The notes: generated by a model not told the origin, from the letters alone. Numbered from the stretch's first letter, positions 26,206 to 34,974 are shown. The stretch: DNA of 64,000 bases from Streptomyces sp. NBC_00335 (GCF_036127095.1 NZ_CP108006.1:1426001-1490000); one strand, 5' to 3'. Numbers and translations: made by a program.

Positions 26206-27153
26206 GTGGTGCGCACCGTGGAATGGCGACGTCCGGCCGAAGCCCTCCTCCGGATCCTCGGGGTCGCCGTCGCCTACTACGCGACCGGTCGGCTCGGCCT
26301 GCTGCTGCACGTGAGCGTCGAGGGGGCGGTCGTCACGCCCCTGTGGCTGCCCACCGGGATCGCCGTCGCCTGCCTGTTGTGGTGCGGTCCCCGGATCTGG
26401 CCGGGCATCGCGCTCGGGACCTACCTCGCCATCGAGCGGATCAGCGCGTTCGACCCCGTCGACCTCGGCATCGTCGCGGGCAACACCCTCGCTCCGCTGT
26501 GCGCCTACGCGCTGCTGCGCCGGGCGGGCTTCCGCCCGGAACTGGACCGGCTGCGGGACGGGCTGGCGCTGGTCTTCCTCGGTGGCCTGCTGCCGATGCT
26601 GATCAGCTCCACCACCGGGACCTGGACGCTGGTGCTCACCGGTGACCTGCCGCTGCCGAGCTTCTGGCCGGTGTGGTCGGCCTGGTGGGCCGGCGACACG
26701 ATGGGCGTCCTCCTGGTGACCCCGCTGCTGCTGGTCCTGCGCCGGGCCCGGCTGCCCCGGGACCCCTACCGGGTGGCCGAGGCGGCGGCTCTGGCGGTGA
26801 CGGTCAGCGCCGTCACCCTCACGGCCACCCGCAGCTCCCTGTCCCTGCTCTTCCTCGTCTTCCCGCTGCTCATCTGGGCCGCGGTGCGCTTCCGGCTCCC
26901 CGGCAGCGCACCGTGCGCCCTGCTCGTGTCGGTCCTGGCGATCACGGCGGCGACCGACCGCGCCGGGCCCTTCGCCGGCCACACCCTCTTCGAGATCATG
27001 GTCAACCTCCAGGCGCTCAACGGAGCGGCCGCCCTGACCGCGCTGCTGCTGGCGGCCCTCGTCACCGAGCAGGACAACGTCCGCCTGAAGATCGAGGAGC
27101 TCTGTGAGGACCTGGCCGACGTGGTGGCCCGCCTGGCCCCGCCGAAGGAATGA
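26206..27153 (+). CDS. MASE1-domain membrane protein without output domain
   Basis: A protein of about 315 residues consisting almost wholly of a MASE1 integral membrane sensor, about eight helices, with the signature VVTPLWLPTGIAVACLLWCG and ALGTYLAIE. MASE1 is normally fused to histidine kinase, GGDEF or PP2C domains; here only about 30 charged, coiled-coil-like residues (DNVRLKIEELCEDLADVVAR) follow. It may dock with a separate effector such as the SpoIIE phosphatase just upstream. The start is uncertain: GTG at 26206, 26209 or 26218, or TTG at 26194. 26206 is used because it leaves a short charged tail before helix 1. Confidence 0.8.
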   Translation: MVRTVEWRRPAEALLRILGVAVAYYATGRLGLLLHVSVEGAVVTPLWLPTGIAVACLLWCGPRIWPGIALGTYLAIERISAFDPVDLGIVAGNTLAPLCAYALLRRAGFRPELDRLRDGLALVFLGGLLPMLISSTTGTWTLVLTGDLPLPSFWPVWSAWWAGDTMGVLLVTPLLLVLRRARLPRDPYRVAEAAALAVTVSAVTLTATRSSLSLLFLVFPLLIWAAVRFRLPGSAPCALLVSVLAITAATDRAGPFAGHTLFEIMVNLQALNGAAALTALLLAALVTEQDNVRLKIEELCEDLADVVARLAPPKE

Positions 27154-27395
27154 CGGACGGCCGAAGAAACCCTTGACTCAGGCGAAATAGGGAGGAAACT
27201 CATCAATACACCGGAATACCGGATAGAGCCGCACCTCCTTCTGGAGACGTCCAGAAGCCCGCGTGACCCTTTTCCAGGCTCTGGCCAGGCCCCCGGCAGC
27301 AGATGTCGACCATGGGAGCCATCGGCGACGGCGGATGGCTCATGGAATCGACGAACTGCCGGGGACTGTCATGTCCGGACAGCCGGACAACACGG
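27154..27395. other. Non-coding spacer between MASE1 gene and MITE-like repeat
   Basis: No convincing gene. A TTGACT hexamer at about 27173 and a GGGAGGAAA ribosome-site-like element at about 27190 are present but lead to no open frame with Streptomyces codon bias. This could be the remains of a lost gene start. The rest has no clear hairpin. Confidence 0.4.
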
Positions 27396-27560
27396 CTAGT
27401 GCTGTGGCCGGAAAGGTTTGCCGGGTCGCGGCGTTCGGTGCGGTGCATCGCAAGGCGGAGGACCGCGCCTCGTACTGGACGTACCGGCGTGGTCCGACAA
27501 CGCGGCGAGGTGCCGTGCCGGGCGTCGCGACCCGGTGAACCTTTCCGGTCACAGCACTAG
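27396..27560. mobile_element. MITE-like element, 165 bp with 38-bp terminal inverted repeats
   Basis: Both ends begin CTAGTGCTGTG(G/A)CCGGAA read inward and stay complementary for about 38 bases with four mismatches. The inner 90 bases carry no transposase. Such short, non-coding elements with long terminal repeats and CTAG ends are typical of miniature elements moved by a transposase elsewhere. The right CTAG supplies the TAG stop codon of the aminotransferase gene. Confidence 0.7.
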
Positions 27561-28777
27561 GCCGGCAGGATCACCCGCGGCGCGTCGGCCGTGTCGAGCA
27601 CCGCCGCGATCCCCTGCGCGAGGCGGGGAATGCGGTTCGCCGGGATTCCCGCGATGTTGATCCGCCCCGAGGTGGTGCCGTAGACGGCGTGCTGCCGGCG
27701 CAGCCGGAGCATCTGGTGCGGCGTGAGCGGCAGCATGGAGAACATCCCCTTCTGCCGTGCCAGCGACCGCGCCTGTTCCGCACGGCCCAGCGCGGTCAAG
27801 TGGGCGGCCAGATCAGCCCGGTTGGCCATGATCCGGCCCCGCATGACGTCCAGTTCCGCCCGCCAGACGGCCCGTAGGCCCTCGTCCTCCAGGATCGTGG
27901 TCACGACGGCCGCGCCGTGCTCGGGCGGCATCGAGTAGAGCGTCCGGGCCGCGTTCTGCAAGGCCGTCTCGGCGTGCCGCACGGCCTGCCCGGAGGCGCC
28001 GAGGACGATCGCGCAGCCGACGCGGTCGCTGTAGAGGCCGAAGTTCTTGGAGCAGCTGACGGCGATCAGCATTTCCGGCACGCGCGACGCCAGCATTCGC
28101 GTGGCCAGCAGGTCGGCCTCCAGGCCGTCGCCGAGCCCGTGATAGGCGAGGTCGACGAAGGGGACCCAGCCGATTCGGACGGCCGATTCGGCCAGCGCCT
28201 CCCAGTCGTCGAGGAGGGGGTCCACACCCGTGGGGTTGTGGCAGCAGCCCTGGAGCAGGACCACGTCGTCCCGCCGGGCGTCGCGCAACTCCCGCAGCAC
28301 GCCTGCCGCGTCGAAGCCGCCCTCGGCGTCGCGCCAGCCGTACGGACGGACCTTCAGCCCGGCGGCCTCCAGGATGGGCCGGTGGTTGACGTAGGCCGGA
28401 TCGCTGACCCACACCGTGGTGCCCGGGCGGGTCCGCCAGATCAGATCGGCCAGCAGCCGCAGTGCTCCGGAGCCCGCGACGGTCTGCACGGCCGCGGCCC
28501 GGTCGGCCGGTCCGCCCGAACCGGGGCCCAGGACCAGGTCCAGCAGGGAGCGGTTGAAGGCGGCGTTGCCGGAGAGCCCGCGGTACTCCTTGGACTCCGA
28601 GCGCTCCGCCAGGCGCACTTCGGCCTCGCGTACGGCGGCCATGACGGGCGTGGTTCCCGTCTCGTCCCGGTAGACGCCGAGGACGAGGTTCAGGCGTTCG
28701 GGCCGGTCGTCCGCGCCGAACTCGTAGGTCAGGTCCCACAGCGGGTCGGTGGGCGGCGGCGGGAGGAGCTCAAGCAT
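27557..28777 (-). CDS. Class I/II aminotransferase, aspartate/aromatic type
   Basis: A 406-residue PLP enzyme of the bacterial AspC/TyrB subgroup: LNLVLGVYRDETGTTPVM and EYRGLSGNAAFNRSLLDLVL at the N-terminus, and the cofactor-binding Lys244 in VSCSKNFGLYSDRVG. The conserved Asp and Tyr contacting the PLP pyridine are in FVDLAYHGLG, and the carboxylate-binding Arg region is ISGRINIAG near the end. It interconverts aspartate or aromatic amino acids and their 2-oxo acids. The start at 28777 lies 8 bp inside the upstream EamA gene, so expression is coupled to the exporter. Its TAG stop lies in the end of a MITE-like repeat, so the native C-terminus may have been altered slightly. Confidence 0.92.
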   Translation of the reverse strand: MLELLPPPPTDPLWDLTYEFGADDRPERLNLVLGVYRDETGTTPVMAAVREAEVRLAERSESKEYRGLSGNAAFNRSLLDLVLGPGSGGPADRAAAVQTVAGSGALRLLADLIWRTRPGTTVWVSDPAYVNHRPILEAAGLKVRPYGWRDAEGGFDAAGVLRELRDARRDDVVLLQGCCHNPTGVDPLLDDWEALAESAVRIGWVPFVDLAYHGLGDGLEADLLATRMLASRVPEMLIAVSCSKNFGLYSDRVGCAIVLGASGQAVRHAETALQNAARTLYSMPPEHGAAVVTTILEDEGLRAVWRAELDVMRGRIMANRADLAAHLTALGRAEQARSLARQKGMFSMLPLTPHQMLRLRRQHAVYGTTSGRINIAGIPANRIPRLAQGIAAVLDTADAPRVILPA

Positions 28778-29747
28778 CTGCGGGAACCTCGGGTCGGGGG
28801 CGGCGGTTGGCGAGGACGACGCCGGCGGTGATGAGGGGTACGCCGATGAGCACGGCGAGGGTCGGGGACTCACCGAGCAGCGGGACGGCGAGCAGGACGA
28901 CGGCGACGGGGCTGAGGCTGCCGACCACGGAGCTGCGTTCGGCGCCCAGCCTGCGGATGGCGAAGGCGTACAGCAGGCCCGCGCACAGCCCCACCCCGAG
29001 CCCTTGCACCACCAGGAACAGCACGATGTCGCTGCCCGCGGCGTGCGCGATGCCCGTCGGGAGCACCCCGGTCAGGACCAGGACTCCGATCACCGCGAAG
29101 GAGGGCAGGCACAGCAGTCCGATCGATCCGACGGGATCGAGGTCCACCTCGCGCAGGCCCACCGTGTAGAGGGCCCACAGCCCGCTGGCCACCAGGAGCG
29201 TGCCGGCGCCCAGGAGCACGTCCGTGTCCACGGGAACGACGTAGCGCCAGACGAGGGCGACCACACCGGACGCGATCAGGGCGAGCCCGACCGCCTGTGT
29301 TCCCCGGGGGGCGCCGTGACCGCGGCCGACCATGATGGCGGAGACGAACAGCGGGACCATCCCGGGGACGATCGAGCCGACGAAGGCCGCGGAGGTCAGC
29401 GCGCCGCCGTGCATGGCCGCCAGGAAGAAGGGCACCCCCGCACCGCAGATGATCTTGAGCGCGACGCCCGGCCGCACCGCGGCGATGCGGCGGCGGCGCC
29501 GCCACAGGGCCGGGAGCAGGACGAGGAGGGGGACGCCGAACCGCAGCAGGGCCGCGTCGGCGGGGAGCAGCGAGGAGGCGCTCAGGGCGCGGGCGCTGAG
29601 CGCGAAGGCCGCCCAGATCGCCACGGTCAGGAGGAGGGCCAGCATGCCCTCGGCTTGCGGGGAGAGCCCGAACCGGCCGGGGTGTCCGGCCTTCGGGCCC
29701 GCCGCGTCGGGAGGCGCGGTCGCCGGGGTGGTGTTCGTCGCGACCAA
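28770..29747 (-). CDS. EamA/DMT-family exporter
   Basis: A 325-residue membrane protein with ten predicted helices in two EamA halves (about 35-165 and 180-315), for example EGMLALLLTVAIWAAFALSA at helix 1 and SPVAVVLLAVPLLGESPTLA near helix 9, the usual DMT signature with a conserved Glu. Members export amino acids and other metabolites. It overlaps the aminotransferase start by 8 bp and is divergent from an Lrp-type regulator. Amino-acid export under Lrp control is therefore the best guess. Confidence 0.88.
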   Translation of the reverse strand: MVATNTTPATAPPDAAGPKAGHPGRFGLSPQAEGMLALLLTVAIWAAFALSARALSASSLLPADAALLRFGVPLLVLLPALWRRRRRIAAVRPGVALKIICGAGVPFFLAAMHGGALTSAAFVGSIVPGMVPLFVSAIMVGRGHGAPRGTQAVGLALIASGVVALVWRYVVPVDTDVLLGAGTLLVASGLWALYTVGLREVDLDPVGSIGLLCLPSFAVIGVLVLTGVLPTGIAHAAGSDIVLFLVVQGLGVGLCAGLLYAFAIRRLGAERSSVVGSLSPVAVVLLAVPLLGESPTLAVLIGVPLITAGVVLANRRPRPEVPADA

Positions 29748-29833
29748 GGAAATTGCTCCAGCCTCTGAGAGCGGACCGGTCCGGCCCGTTCCAGGGCAAC
29801 GCTAGGGCTTCGGGCGGGGCAGTCGATTGCCAG

Positions 29834-29871
29834 TTCTGCCTCTCGGACATACGTTTGGGGCAGAATCTGCC
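29834..29871. promoter_or_regulatory. Candidate Lrp operator in the divergent spacer
   Basis: GGCAGA-A-TCTGCC (29859-29871) is a perfect 6+1+6 palindrome ending at the ribosome site of the Lrp gene. A matching half-site TTCTGCC lies at 29834-29840. Position suggests autoregulation and control of the exporter/aminotransferase operon. Confidence 0.5.
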
Positions 29872-29882
29872 AAGGAGTGGCC

Positions 29883-30371
29883 ATGGACGCAGTCGATCTG
29901 CAGATCATCAGGGAATTGCAGGCCGACGGACGCCTGTCCAACCAGGATCTCGCCGACCGCGTACGGCTCTCTCCGTCGCCGTGTCTGCGCCGGGTCCGGC
30001 GCCTGGAGGAAGCCGGTCTGATCCGCGGCTACACCGCCATGGTCGACCAGGTCGCCTTCGGACTCCCGGTCACCGTGTTCGTCCGGATCCGCCTCGAACG
30101 CCACACGGCGGAAGCGGTGCGGCTGTTCGAAGAGCACGTCGCGGTCATCGAGCACATCCAGGACTGCTACCTGATGGCGGGAAGCAGCGACTACCTGCTC
30201 CGGGTCGTCATCGAGGACCTCGAAGCCTACGAAGCCCTGGTGCGCCACCGGATCCACGCCATTCCCGGTATCGCCTCGATCGAGTCGAGCTTCGCGTACG
30301 GCAGCGTCAAGCAGACGAGGACGTACCCGCGGCCCAGCCCGGGCGCATCGAGGCGATCAGCGTCCTCCTGA
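29883..30371 (+). CDS. Lrp/AsnC-family transcriptional regulator
   Basis: A 162-residue regulator with an N-terminal helix-turn-helix (about residues 5-50, LSNQDLADRVRLSPSPCLRR) and a C-terminal RAM/AsnC ligand-binding domain (about 65-145), including CYLMAGSSDYLLRVV with the glycine pair typical of the effector site. Members sense amino acids and assemble into dimers to octamers. ATG at 29883 is chosen over GTG at 29877 because AAGGAG (29872-29877) sits six bases upstream of the ATG. It is divergent from the EamA exporter/aminotransferase pair, its likely target. Confidence 0.92.
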   Translation: MDAVDLQIIRELQADGRLSNQDLADRVRLSPSPCLRRVRRLEEAGLIRGYTAMVDQVAFGLPVTVFVRIRLERHTAEAVRLFEEHVAVIEHIQDCYLMAGSSDYLLRVVIEDLEAYEALVRHRIHAIPGIASIESSFAYGSVKQTRTYPRPSPGASRRSASS

Positions 30372-30426
30372 GCCCGGTCACGGCGGTCAGGGTCAGGTGG
30401 TCTCGGGGCCCGGCCGGCCCGGCCGC

Positions 30427-32121
30427 TCATCCGCCGATCGGAGCGGAGGCGGCGGCGAGGTGGCGGGCGACCTGCGAGGGGTGGGTGAGCTGGGGGTAGT
30501 GCCCGGCCCCTTCGATCACGGCCACCGGGTGGCCGACGGCTTCGACCAGCGGGTCGGCCGAACCCACGACGATCCGGACCGGGACGCTCACCCGGTCCAG
30601 CAGTGCGCGCGACCGTCCGCGCTCGGCGACGTCCGTGCGCACGGCCGTGACCACGCGGCGCGCCACGCCTCGACGGCGCAGGTCCGCCGCGGCGCTCTCC
30701 ACCTCCGGCCCCTCGGGGACACCGAGCGTCCGGGCCAGCCGGGCGGCGGACATGCGGCGCATCATCGGTGCGGCCAGGCCCGAGCGGGCGAGCCGGGGAG
30801 CGGGTGCCTGCAGGAACGCCGGGGAGATGAGCACGAGGCCGCTGATGCGGTCCGGGTGGTCGGCGGCGAAGCGCAGCGCGGGTCCGCAGGCCAGGGAGTG
30901 CGCGACCAGGGTGGGGCGGGTCCGCACCGGGCCCAGCAGATCGGCCAGCCAGGCGTCCACCGACCGGGTCGTCGCCGCCGAGCGGCCCAGGCCCGGCAGG
31001 TCGGGGGCCAGGACCGGGCCGGGGAGATGGCCGGCCAGCGGTGCCCAGAGGTCGGCGTTCATCGGGAGCCCGTGCAGCAGCACGTGGTCGGGGCTGCGCC
31101 GCTCACCGCTCACCCAGGTGCGACTGCCCGCCACGGCGTGGAAGCCGTACGGGCTCAGCCAGGGCGACGCGGCACCGAAGCGGGCGGCCACCAGGTCGTC
31201 GGCCCACCCGCGCAGGACGTCGGCGACCGGGGGCATCTCCAGACCGGCGCTCGCGGCGAAGGCGCGGGCGGAGGCCGTCGGGTAGCGGTCGGACGACAGG
31301 AACGCCAGCGTCTCGGGATCGGCGCCGGTCAGCTTGCGCGGCAGGCGCCGCAGCAGACCGGCGGGAACGGTCCGGCGAGGTGCCCGTACGCCCGCGTGGC
31401 CGGCGATCGTGGCGATCAGCTCGGGCAGGAGCGGAGTGCTGTCGTCGAGCACCCAGTAGTGCTCGCCCGCGGGCGATGCGGGGACCTCCGCGAGGAACCG
31501 TACGAAGTAGTCGATCGTGGTGATCGGCAGGAAGGTGTCGCGGCCGCCGGGCAGCGCGGGAAGCCGGCCGTTCCACAGGTCCTCGACGAGGGCGGCCAGG
31601 CCGATGTACTGGCCCGGCCCGATCACGGTGCTGGGGTTCGCGATGGTCAGCGGGACCTCCAACGCGCGGGCTCGGGCGCGCACCGCGAGATCGCCCTCGC
31701 ACTTCGACGCCTCGTACGCTCCCAGCGCGGCGTAGTCGGGGTGGCCCTCGGAGGCACTCACCCGGTACCCGCTGATGTGCACCAGCCGCCGCAGCCCGGG
31801 GAGTTCGGCCGCCCACTCGACCACGTTGAGCGCCCCGGTGACGTTGACCGCCCGGGCCTCCCGCACGCCGAGGCCGAAGGCGAAGCGACCGGCCGCGTTG
31901 TAGACGTCGCGCACCTCGGGCAGTCCTGACAGCGGTCGCGTGATGTCGGCGGCGACTATGTCCAGCCCGCCGGTGTCGACGCCCTGGGAGGTCAGCCAGG
32001 GGGTGAGCGTGTCGTTGCGTACGGCTGCCGCCACCCGCTGCCCCCGGGTGAGCAGCTCGGCGACGAGCGAGCGGCCGATGAAGCCGGTCGCGCCGAAGAC
32101 GATCGCGTCCATCGCGTCCAT
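30427..32121 (-). CDS. Fusion of NAD-dependent epimerase-like SDR and alpha/beta hydrolase
   Basis: A 564-residue two-domain protein. Residues 1-310 are an extended SDR: FGATGFIGRSLVAELL nucleotide-binding loop, catalytic pair Tyr136 and Lys140 (YEASK), and PSTVIGPGQY. Residues 325-560 are an alpha/beta hydrolase: VLLHGLPMNADLWAPL (oxyanion region), nucleophile Ser409 in VAHSLACG, acid in VVGSADPLV and final His in GAGHYPQL. The elbow reads A-H-S-L-A instead of G-x-S-x-G. The ATG at 32121 is chosen for its GGGAG ribosome site. An imperfect copy of the TetR operator lies just upstream. The two activities may act in sequence on one substrate, which cannot be named. Confidence 0.85.
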   Translation of the reverse strand: MDAMDAIVFGATGFIGRSLVAELLTRGQRVAAAVRNDTLTPWLTSQGVDTGGLDIVAADITRPLSGLPEVRDVYNAAGRFAFGLGVREARAVNVTGALNVVEWAAELPGLRRLVHISGYRVSASEGHPDYAALGAYEASKCEGDLAVRARARALEVPLTIANPSTVIGPGQYIGLAALVEDLWNGRLPALPGGRDTFLPITTIDYFVRFLAEVPASPAGEHYWVLDDSTPLLPELIATIAGHAGVRAPRRTVPAGLLRRLPRKLTGADPETLAFLSSDRYPTASARAFAASAGLEMPPVADVLRGWADDLVAARFGAASPWLSPYGFHAVAGSRTWVSGERRSPDHVLLHGLPMNADLWAPLAGHLPGPVLAPDLPGLGRSAATTRSVDAWLADLLGPVRTRPTLVAHSLACGPALRFAADHPDRISGLVLISPAFLQAPAPRLARSGLAAPMMRRMSAARLARTLGVPEGPEVESAAADLRRRGVARRVVTAVRTDVAERGRSRALLDRVSVPVRIVVGSADPLVEAVGHPVAVIEGAGHYPQLTHPSQVARHLAAASAPIGG

Positions 32122-32135
32122 GAAAGCTCCCAAAA

Positions 32136-32147
32136 TAGATCGGTCTA
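32136..32147. promoter_or_regulatory. TetR operator copy at the SDR-hydrolase fusion promoter
   Basis: TAGATCGGTCTA, one base from a perfect palindrome, followed by CATATT. The same block, CGGTCTACATATT, occurs upstream of the tetR-like gene. It lies 15 bases from the fusion gene start, inside the expected promoter, so binding would block transcription. Confidence 0.75.
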
Positions 32148-32161
32148 CATATTTTTAGAGC

Positions 32162-32190
32162 GAAAAAGAAGCCCGCCGGTCACGGCGGGC
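32162..32190 (-). terminator. Intrinsic terminator of the TetR gene
   Basis: On the minus strand GCCCGCCG-TGAC-CGGCGGGC is followed directly by TTCTTTTT, a classic rho-independent terminator and rare in this GC-rich setting. It insulates the TetR transcript from the fusion gene promoter 15 bases further on. Confidence 0.88.
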
Positions 32191-32194
32191 CGAG

Positions 32195-32752
32195 TCAGCC
32201 CAGCAGGGTGCCGATCTGACGGGAGACGCTGTCCAGCGGCCCCCTGCTGCGGTGCGCCCGGGCCAGCAGGAGCGCCCCTTCCACCAGGGCCAGGATCGTG
32301 ACGGCGAGGTCGTCGGCGTCCGGGCGGCCCGCCAGCCGTGCGCGCAGGGCCTCCTGCCAGGAGGCGTAGACCTCCGAGCAGGCCTCGTGCAGCGGGTCGC
32401 TGGTGGCGGCCATCTCCAGCGCCACGGTGGCCACCGGACAGCCCTTGCGCCAGCCCGACTCCTCCAGCCGGTCGCCCAGGTGCCGCAGCACCCCGCCGAC
32501 GAACTCCGCCGCGGACGGGCTGGAGTCGGCCAGGCCCTCCAGGGCGTCACCGATCATCCCCCCGGCCCGCCGAACGGACTCGCCGACCAGCTGGTCCTTG
32601 CCGCCGGGGAAGTGGAAGTAGAGCGAGCCCCGGGGTGCGCCGCTGGCCGCGATCACCTGGTTCAGCCCGGCACTGAAATAGCCCCCGGTCTCGACCAGCT
32701 CCTGCGTCGCGTCCAGCAGTCGGTCCCGCGTCTCGGCGCCCTTCTGTCCCAT
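32195..32752 (-). CDS. TetR-family transcriptional repressor
   Basis: A 185-residue repressor. The N-terminal helix-turn-helix is clear (TRDRLLDATQELVETGGYFS, then VIAASGAPRGSLYFHFPGGK). The C-terminal domain (about 80-185) resembles the LmrA/YxaF group, with CPVATVALEMA. It is followed on the same strand by the SDR-hydrolase fusion, with near-identical palindromes before both genes. It therefore most likely represses itself and the fusion gene, released by a small-molecule ligand. The promoter overlaps the operator, and the 5' leader is very short. Confidence 0.93.
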   Translation of the reverse strand: MGQKGAETRDRLLDATQELVETGGYFSAGLNQVIAASGAPRGSLYFHFPGGKDQLVGESVRRAGGMIGDALEGLADSSPSAAEFVGGVLRHLGDRLEESGWRKGCPVATVALEMAATSDPLHEACSEVYASWQEALRARLAGRPDADDLAVTILALVEGALLLARAHRSRGPLDSVSRQIGTLLG

Positions 32753-32762
32753 GGGGCCAGAC

Positions 32763-32774
32763 TAGACCGGTCTA
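32763..32774. promoter_or_regulatory. TetR operator at its own promoter
   Basis: TAGACCGGTCTA is a perfect 12-bp palindrome located 11 bases upstream of the TetR start and followed by CATATT. It matches the element before the SDR-hydrolase gene at 11 of 12 bases. Confidence 0.8.
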
Positions 32775-32837
32775 CATATTCTTTCAACCGCCCTGTCGAA
32801 CCGGCCCGGCCTGGCCCGGCCGGGCCGCCGGTCCCGG

Positions 32838-33350
32838 TCAGGCGTCCACGGCCGCCGCGAAGGCTTCGTAGGCACGCTCGTCGAACAGCACGAACCGCAC
32901 CTCCTCCACCTCGGTCCGCGCGGACCGCACGGTCTCCACCGCGATCCGCGCCCCGTCGTCCATGGGCCATCCGTAGATGCCGGTGGAGATCGCGGGGAAG
33001 GCGACGCTACGGGCTCCCAGTTCGTCGGCGACCCGCAGCGACTCCCGGTAGCAGGAGGCCAGCAGCGCGGAGCGGTCCTCGTCCCGCGACCAGACCGGGC
33101 CGACCGTGTGGATCACGTGTTCCGCCGGAAGCCGGCCGGCCGTGGTGGCGACGGCCCGGCCCGTCGGGAGGCCCTTGCCGTAGTGGGAGCGGCGCAGGTC
33201 CTCGCAGGCGGCCAGGATCTCCGGGCCGCCGCGCCGGTGGATCGCTCCGTCGACCCCGCCGCCGCCGAGCAGCGAGGAGTTCGCGGCGTTGACCACGGCG
33301 TCGGCCTTCTCGGCGGTGATGTCGCCCTGGACGAGGGTGATGCGCGGCAT
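32838..33350 (-). CDS. Macro-domain protein, O-acetyl-ADP-ribose deacetylase-like
   Basis: A 170-residue stand-alone macro domain of the YmdB/MacroD type: [20 protein letters not shown] at the N-terminus, [19 protein letters not shown] as the ADP-ribose-binding catalytic loop, and [19 protein letters not shown] as the second binding loop. Members remove ADP-ribose from acidic residues or deacetylate O-acetyl-ADP-ribose. The start at 33350 is used because GGAAGGAA lies seven bases upstream; an earlier in-frame codon at 33380 lacks one. No ADP-ribosyltransferase is adjacent. Confidence 0.92.
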   Translation of the reverse strand: MPRITLVQGDITAEKADAVVNAANSSLLGGGGVDGAIHRRGGPEILAACEDLRRSHYGKGLPTGRAVATTAGRLPAEHVIHTVGPVWSRDEDRSALLASCYRESLRVADELGARSVAFPAISTGIYGWPMDDGARIAVETVRSARTEVEEVRFVLFDERAYEAFAAAVDA

Positions 33351-33421
33351 CGGGGTTCCTTCCTGCACGGGTGCGTGCACGCTATCGGGGGTCCCTGGGG
33401 CCGGGCCGCCGATTTACCCCC

Positions 33422-34843
33422 TCAGGCGCCCTTCCCGCGCAGGTGGCGCCAGACGGCCTTGGCCGCGTTGTGTCCCGACATGCCGTGCACGCCGGGGCCG
33501 GGCGGGGTGGCCGAGGAGCACAGGAACACGGCCGGATGCGCCGTGTTGTACGGGGACAGGGTGAGCTTGGGGCGCAGCAGGAGCTGGAGACCGGAGGCGG
33601 CTCCGCAGGCGATGTCGCCGCCCACGTAGTTGGGGTTGCGGGCGGCGAGCTGTGGCGGGCCCGCCGTGGCGCGGGCGAGCACCAGGTCGCGGAACCCCGG
33701 TGCGAAGCGCTCCAGTTGGCGCTCGACGGCTTCGGTGAGGTCGCCGTCCCAGCCCGCCGGGACGTGCCCGTACACCCAGAAGGTGTGCTTGCCCTCGGGC
33801 GCCCGGCCGGGGTCGACCAGGCTGGGCTGGGCGGCGATGAGGAAGGGGGTGCGCGGGACCCGCCCGCCGGAGGCCAGTTGCAGGGCCGCGTCGATGTCGC
33901 GGGTGCGCGGACCGATCTGTACGGTGCCGGCCCGGCGCGGCTCCTCGGCGGTCCAGGGGACGGGGCCGTCCAGGGCGTAGTCCAGCTTGAACACGGAGGC
34001 GCCGTAGCGGTAGCCGTCGTAGACCCGGCCCAGGCGGGCGATGCGGGCCAGCGCCGTCGGAGAGGTGTCGAAGACGTACGCCCGGGCCGGCGGCAGCTCG
34101 TCGAGCCGCTTGACCTCGAAGCCGGTGTGGACGGTCCCGCCGAGGTCGCGCAGGTACCCGGCGAGGGCGTCGGAGATCGACTGCGAGCCGCCGCGCGGCA
34201 TCGGCCAGCCGTTCGCGTGCGCGGCGAGGGCGAAGACCAGGCCGACGGCGCTGGTGCCGATCCCGCCGAGCGGGGCGATGACGTGCGCGACGAGCCCGGC
34301 GAACAGGGCGCGGGCACGGTCGTCGCGGAAGCGGCTCAGCAGCCAGGTGGAGGGGGGCAGCCCGGCCAGCCCGAAGCGGGCGAGGGTGAGCGGGTCGCGG
34401 GGCAGCGCGGTGTCCGGCAGCGACATGAAGTCCCGGGCGAGGGTGTCCCATTTGCCGAGGAACGGCTCGACCAGCCGCCGGTACGTGCCCGCGTCGCGGG
34501 CCCCGAAGGACGCGGCCGTCTCCGCGACGGAGCGGGAGAGCACGGCCGCCGTGCCGTCGTCGAAGGGGTGCGCCATGGGCAGCGGGGCGTGCAGCCACTC
34601 CAGCCCGTACTGCTTCAGGGGCATGGTGGAGAAGACCGGCGAACCGGCGCCGAGCGGGTGCACCGCGGAGCAGGGGTCGTGCCGGAAGCCGGGGAGGGTG
34701 AGCTCCTCGGTCCGGGCCCCGCCGCCGACGGTGTCCGCGGCTTCGAAGACGGCCACCGAGTAGCCGCGCCGGGCCAGTTCAACGGCGGCCGTCAGCCCGT
34801 TGGGCCCGGCCCCCACCACGACCGCATCGAGGATCGACGGCAC
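33422..34843 (-). CDS. Phytoene-desaturase-like FAD-dependent oxidoreductase
   Basis: A 473-residue flavoprotein. The N-terminal Rossmann motif is [20 protein letters not shown], followed by [17 protein letters not shown], the second ADP-ribose contact typical of CrtI-like and PYROXD2-like proteins. The C-terminal FAD motif appears as [13 protein letters not shown]. Carotenoid genes are absent nearby, so a role in carotenoid synthesis is unlikely; relatives of the PYROXD2 group have no firmly known substrate in bacteria. It stands between the macro-domain and inositol-phosphatase-like genes on the same strand. Confidence 0.85.
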   Translation of the reverse strand: MPSILDAVVVGAGPNGLTAAVELARRGYSVAVFEAADTVGGGARTEELTLPGFRHDPCSAVHPLGAGSPVFSTMPLKQYGLEWLHAPLPMAHPFDDGTAAVLSRSVAETAASFGARDAGTYRRLVEPFLGKWDTLARDFMSLPDTALPRDPLTLARFGLAGLPPSTWLLSRFRDDRARALFAGLVAHVIAPLGGIGTSAVGLVFALAAHANGWPMPRGGSQSISDALAGYLRDLGGTVHTGFEVKRLDELPPARAYVFDTSPTALARIARLGRVYDGYRYGASVFKLDYALDGPVPWTAEEPRRAGTVQIGPRTRDIDAALQLASGGRVPRTPFLIAAQPSLVDPGRAPEGKHTFWVYGHVPAGWDGDLTEAVERQLERFAPGFRDLVLARATAGPPQLAARNPNYVGGDIACGAASGLQLLLRPKLTLSPYNTAHPAVFLCSSATPPGPGVHGMSGHNAAKAVWRHLRGKGA

Positions 34844-34974
34844 TTGCGACTCCTTCGTCCGGCGGCGCCACGGCCCCCAGGGTATTGCGCCTGTCCATAG
34901 GCGGATCCGCGATCCGCGCCGACTCCGTTCGCCCTGGGCTCAGCGGCGGCCTCGGCCCTGCCCCGGCCGCGGGG

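Noticed and set aside
27203..27552. Several 60-90-codon open frames in the MASE1-aminotransferase spacer
   Set aside because: They lie on the inverted repeats of the MITE-like element or have no Streptomyces codon bias or ribosome site.
33422..34843. Carotenoid biosynthesis role for the phytoene-desaturase-like gene
   Set aside because: No crtB, crtE or cyclase neighbours, and the N-terminal motif is shared with PYROXD2-like proteins of other function.
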